Below are positions 6,019-10,381 of a stretch of 10,381 nt of DNA, piece after piece. The notes beneath the pieces were generated by a model. It did not search any database. It was not told the DNA's origin and saw only the letters and a list, made by a program, of their open reading frames with translations. Source of the stretch: Thermoanaerobaculales bacterium. Its GTDB lineage: Bacteria; Acidobacteriota; Thermoanaerobaculia; Thermoanaerobaculales; Sulfomarinibacteraceae. The stretch covers positions 1 to 10,381 of the forward strand of contig JALOKS010000066.1 in the NCBI GenBank assembly GCA_025456385.1, given 5' to 3'. The translations under genes and the position numbers were made by a program. Positions within the stretch are counted from its first letter, which is position 1; each line of letters opens with the position of its first letter.

Positions 6019-7140
6019 TCAGGTCCGCGGCAACCACGGCGGCGGCGCCGGGTAGAGCGAGGCGCAGTCCATGAGCCGCGCCTCCTCGCCGGCCCGGCAG
6101 AGGGCGTACTTCGCGCCCGCCCAGATCGCGGCCGCGGCCGCCTCGCCGGCCTTGGTGACGGCGTAGAACTTGACGTCGAAGTTCGGGCGCCCGTCGGCGT
6201 CGAGGAGGTAGGGGACGCGGGTCGCCCGCACCAACCGGTCGAGGGCGCCCAGACAGGCGTCGCGCGGCGAGGCGCCGGCGCGCATGAGCTCGACGATGGT
6301 GTGCGCGCCCGCGATCTGGATCACCGACTCGCCGCGGCCGGTCGAGCCGGCGGCGCCGACCTCGTTGTCGACGAAGAGGCCGGCGCCGATCAGCGGCGAG
6401 TCGCCGACCCGGCCCGGGATCTTGAAGAACAGGCCCGAGGTCGTGGTCGTGCCGCCGAGCTCGCCGGCGGCGTTGACCGCGCACAGGTTGATCGTGCCCT
6501 GCGGCGCGATCGCCCCGTGCTCGTGGATGAACCACTGCACGTCGGGGTCCTCGATCAGGTCCGGGGTCGCCATCCAGTCGTCGATCGCCGACATCTGGCC
6601 GCGCCAGTAGAGCCAGATCTTGCGCGCCCGCTCGGTGAGGAGGTTCTCGGCCTCGAAGCCGAGCGAGGTCGCGAAGCGGGCGGCGCCCTCCCCGACCAGG
6701 AGGACCCTGGTGGTGCGGCGCATGATCTCGTAGGCGACCCGTGCCGGGTGGCGGAAGCCTTCGAGGGCGGCGACCGCTCCCGCCCGCATCGTCGGGCCGT
6801 CCATGCAGCAGGCGTCGAGCTGGACCACGCCGTCCGAGTTCGGCAGTCCGCCGTAACCGACGGTGACGTCCTCGGGGTCGGCCTCGACCAGGGCGACGCC
6901 TTCGACCGCCGCCTCGACGGGCGCGAGCCCGGCCTCCATCCGCTGCACCGCCCGCGCGACCGCCGCGAGCCCGTTCTCCGAGGCGACGGCGAGCGGTGCC
7001 CGCCCTCCGCCGGCGCGGTCGGGCTCGGCGGCGCCGGCGACCGCCGCTGCAGCCGCGACCGTGCCGACGGCGATCGCTTCGCGGCGGGTCAGACCGGGAT
7101 CGGAAGGGGGCGCCGGCGGGTGGTTACTCGAGGTCGTCAT
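6019..7140 (-). CDS. Exported N4-(beta-N-acetylglucosaminyl)-L-asparaginase-type Ntn-hydrolase
   Basis: Glycosylasparaginase-family (peptidase T2) enzyme of 373 aa. The family cleaves the GlcNAc-Asn bond of degraded glycoproteins or hydrolyses related Asn derivatives, after autoproteolysis that exposes a catalytic Thr. Evidence: GGLPNSDGVVQLDACCMDG at 97-115 (substrate-side signature); the autocleavage site with Thr216 in HGAIAPQGTINL; TTTTSGLFFKIPGRVGDSPL at 231-250; and GAGLFVDNEVGAAGSTGRGE at 252-271, all in the expected order. The N-terminus has a twin-arginine motif (LTRREAIAVG, 17-26) and an Ala-rich core, indicating Tat export. The start is 7140 rather than 7149 or 7248: no option has a Shine-Dalgarno, but a -35/-10 pair points to transcription beginning at 7140. 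It is divergent from the isoaspartyl methyltransferase. Cys110-Cys111 before MDG is unusual to my eye. Whether GlcNAc-Asn or plain isoaspartyl/asparaginyl compounds are the substrate is not determinable. Confidence 0.92.
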   Translation of the reverse strand: MTTSSNHPPAPPSDPGLTRREAIAVGTVAAAAAVAGAAEPDRAGGGRAPLAVASENGLAAVARAVQRMEAGLAPVEAAVEGVALVEADPEDVTVGYGGLPNSDGVVQLDACCMDGPTMRAGAVAALEGFRHPARVAYEIMRRTTRVLLVGEGAARFATSLGFEAENLLTERARKIWLYWRGQMSAIDDWMATPDLIEDPDVQWFIHEHGAIAPQGTINLCAVNAAGELGGTTTTSGLFFKIPGRVGDSPLIGAGLFVDNEVGAAGSTGRGESVIQIAGAHTIVELMRAGASPRDACLGALDRLVRATRVPYLLDADGRPNFDVKFYAVTKAGEAAAAAIWAGAKYALCRAGEEARLMDCASLYPAPPPWLPRT

Positions 7141-7147
7141 GGCCCGC

Positions 7148-7176
7148 ATGGTGGCGGCGGCAGCAGCAGGTGTCAA
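7148..7176 (-). promoter_or_regulatory. Promoter candidate for the asparaginase gene (leaderless)
   Basis: On the minus strand a perfect -35 TTGACA (7176-7171), a 17-bp spacer, then CACCAT (7153-7148) as a weak -10. The -10 ends 7 nt before the ATG at 7140, so transcription would start on or next to the start codon. The perfect -35 and optimal spacing support it; the -10 matches at only two positions. Confidence 0.4.
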
Positions 7177-7234
7177 GCCGAGCCAGGCAAGGGACGACGG
7201 ACACGGGCTCGGTCGGTGAAACTTGGAATCTGAG

Positions 7235-7259
7235 AATTCAAAATTCAAAATTCAAAATT
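7235..7259. repeat. AT-rich heptanucleotide tandem repeat AATTCAA
   Basis: Three perfect copies of AATTCAA (7235-7241, 7242-7248, 7249-7255) plus AATT. It is a sharp AT-rich island in GC-rich DNA, between the divergent asparaginase and methyltransferase genes. The form is that of the heptanucleotide STRR repeats described in filamentous cyanobacteria. The rest of 7177-7472 holds no gene I can support apart from weak promoter-like elements. Confidence 0.9.
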
Positions 7260-7328
7260 GACGGGTGCCCGTCCCGGTCCCCGGGCCGCCGCCGGTACGG
7301 GAGTTGCATGAGATCCGAGGCGCCGGCA

Positions 7329-7358
7329 ATGGCACGGCGCGGCCGGGTGGTCTACCAT
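7329..7358 (+). promoter_or_regulatory. Weak promoter candidate upstream of pcm
   Basis: ATGGCA (4 of 6 to the -35 consensus), an 18-bp spacer and TACCAT (4 of 6 to the -10 consensus). This gives a leader of about 105 nt before the pcm ATG. It is the best sigma-70-like pair I see in the gap but is not strong. Confidence 0.25.
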
Positions 7359-7472
7359 GAGGGCGGACGAGGCCGCGCCCTCGATCGGCGGCGGCCGGCG
7401 GCCAGCCGGGCGGACCGCGAGGCTTCGATGGGCTGCGGCGGGTGTCGCGGAGCCCGCGAAAGGTGGGGCCTG

Positions 7473-8231
7473 ATGATGGCGCGTCGCTGCCAGGGGGGCT
7501 CGGTGCTGTCGGCGATCGCCGTCGCGATCGCGGTCCTGGCCGCCGCAGCGTGCGACTCCTCCGGCGGTCAGGCCCGCGACTCGGGGAAAGCGGATTGGCA
7601 GATGCAGTCTGATCGCATGGTCAAGGAGCAGATCGAGAGCCGCGGGGTCAAGGACCCGCGGGTGCTCGCGGCGATGCGCTCGGTTCCGCGGCACCTCTTC
7701 ATCCCCCCCGCCTCGCGCGACGACGCTTACGGTGACTTCCCGCTTCCCATCGGCGACTCCCAGACCATCTCCCAGCCCTACATCGTCGCCCTGATGTCGG
7801 AGCTCCTCGAGGTGGGCCCCGGCTCGCGGGTGCTCGAGATCGGCACCGGCTCCGGCTACCAGGCGGCGGTGCTGGCCGCGATGGGGGTCGAGGTCTACTC
7901 GATCGAGATCCTGCCGCGCCTCTGCGAGCGGGCGCGGGAGACTCTGACCGAGCTCGAGGTCGACGCGGTCCAGGTGCGCTGCGGAGACGGCTACGGCGGG
8001 TGGCCCGAGGTGGCACCCTTCGACGGCATCATCGTGACCGCCGCGCCGGCGACGGTGCCGGGCCCGCTGCTCGAGCAGCTGGCGGAGGGCGCCAACATGG
8101 TCATCCCGGTCGGCAACTTCTACCAGGAGCTCAAGGTGATCACCCGGGTCGGCCGGGATTTTCAGGAACGCTCGGTGATCCCGGTCCGCTTCGTCCCCAT
8201 GACCGGCGAGGTCGAACGCCAGGGAGGGTGA
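7473..8231 (+). CDS. pcm: Protein-L-isoaspartate O-methyltransferase with a lipoprotein-type signal
   Basis: Repairs isoaspartyl residues by SAM-dependent methyl-ester formation (EC 2.1.1.77). Of 252 aa, the catalytic domain spans about residues 44-245. It has LPIGDSQTISQPYIVALM (91-108; family substrate-pocket motif, usually GHGQTIS), SAM motif I VLEIGTGSGYQAAVLA (120-135), the acidic post-I residue in YSIEILP (142-148), and FDGIIVTAAP (183-192). Residues 1-27 form an export signal: MMARR, a hydrophobic core and LAAAAC, with a candidate lipidated Cys27 followed by a Ser/Gly-rich linker. The start is ATG 7473 (or 7476), supported by AGGTGGGG at 7461-7468. Starting at Met44 would give a cytosolic enzyme, but no ribosome site precedes it. 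A periplasmic SAM enzyme is puzzling, although signal-bearing PCMTs are known in databases. The lipobox is non-ideal (Ala at -3). Confidence 0.93.
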   Translation: MMARRCQGGSVLSAIAVAIAVLAAAACDSSGGQARDSGKADWQMQSDRMVKEQIESRGVKDPRVLAAMRSVPRHLFIPPASRDDAYGDFPLPIGDSQTISQPYIVALMSELLEVGPGSRVLEIGTGSGYQAAVLAAMGVEVYSIEILPRLCERARETLTELEVDAVQVRCGDGYGGWPEVAPFDGIIVTAAPATVPGPLLEQLAEGANMVIPVGNFYQELKVITRVGRDFQERSVIPVRFVPMTGEVERQGG

Positions 8232-8242
8232 CCGCCCTCCCT
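8221..8242 (+). terminator. Perfect hairpin with the pcm stop codon in its loop
   Basis: AGGGAGGG (8221-8228) pairs with CCCTCCCT (8235-8242) around a 6-nt loop that contains the TGA stop (8229-8231). There is no T-run after it, so it may be a U-less terminator or a 3'-end protecting structure. The right arm is also part of a C-run series with G-quadruplex potential on the minus strand. Confidence 0.45.
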
Positions 8243-8395
8243 CCCGCCCGCCCGGGAGCAGGGAGCAGGGAGCAGGGAGCACCCGCCCGCCCGCCCGGAA
8301 ACAGGGATCAGGGAGCAGGGAGCAGGGAGCACCCGCCCACCCGGGGACAGGGAGCAGGGAGCACCCGCCCGGCCGGGATCTGGGATGGGAAAGAT
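8235..8395. repeat. Composite repeat: GGGAGCA heptamer blocks separated by CCCG tracts
   Basis: Four heptamer blocks alternate with C-rich spacers. Block 1 (8254-8281) is four perfect GGGAGCA. Block 2 (8297-8331) is GGAAACA, GGGATCA and three GGGAGCA. Block 3 (8343-8363) is GGGGACA and two GGGAGCA. Block 4 (8375-8395) is decayed: GGGATCT, GGGATGG, GAAAGAT. The spacers are C3-N1 runs (8235-8253, 8282-8296, 8332-8342, 8364-8374). Degenerate units sit at the left of blocks 2 and 3 and perfect ones at the right, suggesting slippage growth from one side. The tract is non-coding, between pcm and purF. Positions 8396-8460 hold nothing I recognise. Confidence 0.9.
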
Positions 8396-8460
8396 GCCGG
8401 GGAATTTCCGACCGATCCCCTCGACACTCCGCGTACAAGAAAATGTGATTTCGTGGGTCC

Positions 8461-8502
8461 TTGCTTCTTGCTTCTTGCTCCTTGCTCCTTGCTCCCTGCT
8501 CC
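8461..8502. repeat. Heptanucleotide array TTGCTTC/TTGCTCC/CTGCTCC
   Basis: Six consecutive heptamers grade from TTGCTTC (two copies) through TTGCTCC (three) to CTGCTCC (one). Read on the minus strand they are GGAGCAG, GGAGCAA and GAAGCAA, that is, an inverted relative of the GGGAGCA blocks to the left. The graded series indicates stepwise mutation and spread of variants. Confidence 0.92.
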
Positions 8503-8517
8503 CGGGCGGAGGGGCGG

Positions 8518-8548
8518 ATCTCGTATCTCGCATCTCGCATCTCGCATC
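8518..8548. repeat. Heptanucleotide array ATCTCGC
   Basis: One ATCTCGT and three ATCTCGC copies plus ATC, with an exact 7-bp period. The unit is unrelated in sequence to the neighbouring heptamer families. Confidence 0.9.
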
Positions 8549-8564
8549 CGCGTGGGCGGGCGGT

Positions 8565-8585
8565 CCTGCTCCCTGCCACCTGCAT
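8565..8585. repeat. Degenerate heptamers CCTGCNN
   Basis: CCTGCTC, CCTGCCA and CCTGCAT in direct succession, apparently a decayed extension of the TGCTCC family. It lies about 20 bp before the purF -10 element. Confidence 0.6.
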
Positions 8586-8607
8586 CTGGGTGGTCGGGCG
8601 GGTGGGT

Positions 8608-8629
8608 TATAGTGTCCGCCTCGGAGGGG
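8608..8629 (+). promoter_or_regulatory. -10 element and Shine-Dalgarno of purF
   Basis: TATAGT (8608-8613) matches the -10 consensus at five of six positions, directly downstream of the heptamer arrays; no good -35 is present. GGAGGGG (8623-8629) stands 4 nt before the GTG start at 8634 and fixes that start. Confidence 0.5.
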
Positions 8630-8633
8630 AACC

Positions 8634-10094
8634 GTGTGCGGCATCGTCGGGGTCATCAGCAAGGACGGGAGGTCGGTGGTCCTGGACCTCGGCAACGGCG
8701 CGCACTTCCTGCAGCACCGCGGTCCCGCCTACGCCGGCCTCTTCGTCTTCGACCCGGTGCACCGCCTGGCGGCGCTCGAGAAGGGTGAGGGCCTGGCCGA
8801 CGACATCTTCAAGCCTCTCGGCCACCTCCGCGGCGATGTCGGCATCGCCCACACCCGCTACAAGACCCACGGCGGCGGCGGCATCAGCAACGCGCAGCCC
8901 TTCTTCGACCCGATGGCCTCGCTCGCCCTCGCCCACAACGGCCACATCACGAACGTCCACCAGGTCGAGGCCGAGCTCGCCGTCCGCGGCCAGGCCCTGG
9001 CCTCCACTTGCGACGCCGACGCGCTGCTGCGGGTGGTGGCGCTGTGGCTCGAGCACTTCCGCCGGCTCGACCCCCGCGTGGCCGAGCGCGAGCTCGTCTT
9101 CGCCGCGGTCGCGGAGGCCCAGCAGCGGCTGGCCGGCGCCTTCTCGGCGGTGCTGTCGACGCCGAACGGGCTCTACGCGTTCCGTGACCCGCACGGCTTC
9201 CGGCCGATGGTCCTCGGCCGCCGGCGTCAGCCCGGGCGCGAGGCGGTGATGGTTGCCTCCGAGACCCTCGCCCTCGAGCAGAACGGCTTCGAGGTCGTCG
9301 AGGAGGTCCCCCACGGCGCCGCCCTGGTGATCGATCGCGAGCTCGAGATCGAGGAGCGGGTGCTGGTGCAGCGCGACCCGCGACCCTGCGCCTTCGAGCT
9401 GATCTACTTCGCCGACGTCGAGTCGCGGATGATGGGCGACCGGATCCGCAGCTTCCGTTGGCGGGCCGGCCGGACCCTCGCCATGCACCTCATCGAGACG
9501 GCGCCGGAGCTGGTGGCCGAGATCGACCTCGTGGTGCCGATCCCGCACTCTCCGATCCCGGGCGCCGAGGCCTTCGCCCAGAAGCTCGAGAAGGAGGTGG
9601 AGTCGGCGGCGCTGCAGTACGCGACGCCGGTCTCCAAGTACCGCTTCGGCGGCCGCATCTTCATGGAGGAGACCCAGGAGGCGCGCGACGAGGCCGCGAT
9701 GCTCGACTTCCGGGTTGACGCCAAGGCGGTCGAGGGCCGCTCCATCTTCCTGATCGACGACAGCATCGTCCGCGGCACCAACGCGTCGCGGATCGTGCGC
9801 GCCTTCCGCGCCGCCGGCGCCGCCAAGGTCTTCTTCGGCACCTTGTGGCCGATGGTCATCGACTCCTGCTTCCAGGGCATCAACACCCCGACCCAGAAGG
9901 AGCTGATCGGCGCGCGCTTCAACGGCGATGTCGAGGAGGTGCGTGCCGAGCTCGGCGTCGACGCCCTCTTCTACATGCCGGAGGAGGTCTTCGTCGCCAA
10001 CGTCCTCAAGGGCGCGCCGGCGTGCATGGCCTGCACCAACGGCAAACGCGCCGTCAAGTTCGAGCACTCAGGGCCCGTCCTGCCGCCGCAGTAG
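8634..10094 (+). CDS. purF: Amidophosphoribosyltransferase (PurF), divergent Fe-S type
   Basis: First enzyme of de novo purine synthesis: glutamine plus PRPP gives phosphoribosylamine (EC 2.4.2.14). The protein has 486 aa and starts at GTG. The Ntn glutaminase domain begins MCGIVG with Cys2 as nucleophile after Met removal and no propeptide. LQHRG (26-30), HTRY (73-76), NAQPF (86-90), AHNG (100-103) and CD (126-127) follow. The PRTase domain has the PRPP loop IFLIDDSIVRGTNA (371-384). Four Cys (252 in PCAFELIYFA, 412 in SCFQGINTP, 464 and 467 in CMAC) align with the [4Fe-4S] ligands of Bacillus-type PurF. Oddities: HRGPAYAG replaces HRGQxxAG, IPHSPIPG replaces the usual PDSGxPA pyrophosphate loop, and KYRFGGRIFM replaces KNRYxGRTFI. 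It is either the housekeeping PurF of a divergent lineage or a paralogue. It has its own promoter, and no other purine genes are in view. Confidence 0.93.
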   Translation: MCGIVGVISKDGRSVVLDLGNGAHFLQHRGPAYAGLFVFDPVHRLAALEKGEGLADDIFKPLGHLRGDVGIAHTRYKTHGGGGISNAQPFFDPMASLALAHNGHITNVHQVEAELAVRGQALASTCDADALLRVVALWLEHFRRLDPRVAERELVFAAVAEAQQRLAGAFSAVLSTPNGLYAFRDPHGFRPMVLGRRRQPGREAVMVASETLALEQNGFEVVEEVPHGAALVIDRELEIEERVLVQRDPRPCAFELIYFADVESRMMGDRIRSFRWRAGRTLAMHLIETAPELVAEIDLVVPIPHSPIPGAEAFAQKLEKEVESAALQYATPVSKYRFGGRIFMEETQEARDEAAMLDFRVDAKAVEGRSIFLIDDSIVRGTNASRIVRAFRAAGAAKVFFGTLWPMVIDSCFQGINTPTQKELIGARFNGDVEEVRAELGVDALFYMPEEVFVANVLKGAPACMACTNGKRAVKFEHSGPVLPPQ

Positions 10095-10106
10095 CCGTTC
10101 GAACGG
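10095..10106. repeat. 12-bp palindrome right after purF
   Basis: CCGTTCGAACGG is a perfect palindrome starting at the first base after the TAG stop. The hairpin would have only a 4-bp stem with a TCGA loop and no T-run, so it is a weak terminator candidate or a protein-binding palindrome. Confidence 0.35.
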
Positions 10107-10111
10107 TTGAA

Positions 10112-10290
10112 AGGGCAGTGAGCCGTGGCCATGGGCCGTGGCAGTGCCCGTCTCCGTGCCCGGATTCAGGCTCAGCGACCACGGCAGATGGCAGTGACAG
10201 CGGCAGGGTCAGTGGGCAGCGGCCGTGGCAGTGGACCGTGCCCGTTTCCGCCTCCGTGCCCGGATGCTGGGCGAGTGGGCCGTGGCCTGG
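10112..10290. repeat. Degenerate hexanucleotide-periodic tract downstream of purF
   Basis: The stretch breaks almost entirely into 6-mers (occasionally 7-mers) of the form GG[CA][CA]GT or GCCCGT, for example GGCAGT, GGCCGT, GCCCGT and CTCCGT. Two longer direct copies stand out, 10135-10165 and 10222-10265. Both run from GCCGTGGCAGTG to CCGTGCCCGGAT, with extra hexamers in the second. I see no credible gene in 10095-10381. Confidence 0.65.
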
Positions 10291-10341
10291 TCACCTCCGG
10301 GTCGTTCCCATTGGGCGCTAGCTGGCGAGGCGTCCGGAGTC

Positions 10342-10381
10342 AAGGGCGAGCCGGCCTGCGGCCGGTCGCTCCGCGACCCTT
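10342..10381. repeat. Nested inverted repeat at the window end (REP-like)
   Basis: The core CCGGCC-TGC-GGCCGG (10351-10365) is extended by GCGA (10346-10349) with TCGC (10366-10369) and one bulged G. It is flanked by AAGGG (10342-10346) and CCCTT (10377-10381). It looks like a REP-type palindromic element or a terminator, and may continue beyond the window. Confidence 0.45.

Noticed and set aside
7141..7149. Alternative asparaginase start at 7149
   Set aside because: It is in frame and possible, but its ATG overlaps the candidate -10 element. The promoter geometry favours 7140; the difference is three residues.
3070..7233. A very long open frame on the plus strand, about 1,387 codons
   Set aside because: It is antisense to four recognisable minus-strand genes. 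Its translation is low-complexity Arg/Ala/Gly/Glu-rich without domains. In GC-rich DNA the antisense frame of real genes often lacks stops.
6996..7472. Upstream extension of pcm through the AATTCAA array
   Set aside because: The open frame runs through the divergent asparaginase gene, and the repeat translates to low-complexity residues. The ribosome site and lipoprotein signal place the start at 7473.
8254..8548. CRISPR array
   Set aside because: The repeats are 7-bp contiguous units without unique spacers of constant length, and no cas genes are present.
8232..8633. Small coding genes within the heptamer tract
   Set aside because: Open frames here consist of the translated heptamers (AGSREQG-like text) and change frame with each unit. 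No ribosome site or conserved composition is seen.
8607..10067. A minus-strand open frame of 486 codons opposite purF
   Set aside because: It is an exact antisense shadow of purF with Asp/Glu/Leu/His-rich composition, no motif and no ribosome site. It arises from the purF codon usage.
10095..10381. A gene in the last 290 bases
   Set aside because: Frames there are translations of the hexamer tract (Arg/Gly/Ser/Pro/Trp-rich) without a plausible start region or domain.

Overview
The window is very GC-rich, with short intergenic gaps and an envelope-oriented gene set: a periplasmic YXWGXW/DUF6600-type protein, tandem DUF4097 proteins, a lipoprotein-type isoaspartyl methyltransferase and a Tat-exported Ntn-hydrolase. 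This suggests a high-GC, diderm, free-living bacterium. Acidobacteriota (Thermoanaerobaculia-like) or a neighbouring lineage is my best guess. That rests on gene content and style only; no rRNA or marker gene confirms it.

Layout. Positions 1-1099 (minus) hold the first codons of a probable OPT-family peptide transporter, preceded by a complete CaCA-type cation/Ca2+ exchanger. Positions 1175-1394 (plus) hold a frameshifted C-terminal remnant of an RNB-family ribonuclease. Positions 1544-4374 (minus) form a three-gene unit: a TPR protein with a C-terminal helix-turn-helix-like segment, then two exported DUF4097 beta-repeat proteins, one Sec-secreted and one a lipoprotein. Positions 4468-5838 (minus) encode a secreted Trp/Tyr/Gly-rich DUF6600-like protein. 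Positions 6019-7140 (minus) encode an N4-(beta-GlcNAc)-asparaginase-type Ntn-hydrolase with a Tat signal. Divergent from it, 7473-8231 (plus) encodes an exported protein-L-isoaspartate methyltransferase, and 8634-10094 (plus) encodes a sequence-divergent PurF amidophosphoribosyltransferase. A degenerate hexamer-periodic, non-coding tract and the start of a nested inverted repeat close the window.

The three envelope-related loci on the minus strand are separated by hairpins and look like independent transcription units. Two genes (the TPR protein and the asparaginase) have promoter-like -10 elements exactly 7 nt before their ATG and no Shine-Dalgarno, suggesting leaderless mRNAs. Two protein-maintenance enzymes acting on Asn/Asp chemistry (glycosyl-asparaginase and isoaspartyl methyltransferase) are divergent neighbours and both carry export signals.

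The most unusual material is non-coding. Between the asparaginase and purF genes there are at least three unrelated tandem repeats that share an exact 7-bp period (AATTCAA, GGGAGCA with its inverted complement TTGCTCC, and ATCTCGC). The GGGAGCA blocks alternate with CCCG tracts, so potential G-quadruplex motifs switch strand every 15-25 bp. I did not find a recognisable defence system, CRISPR array, insertion sequence or RNA gene.
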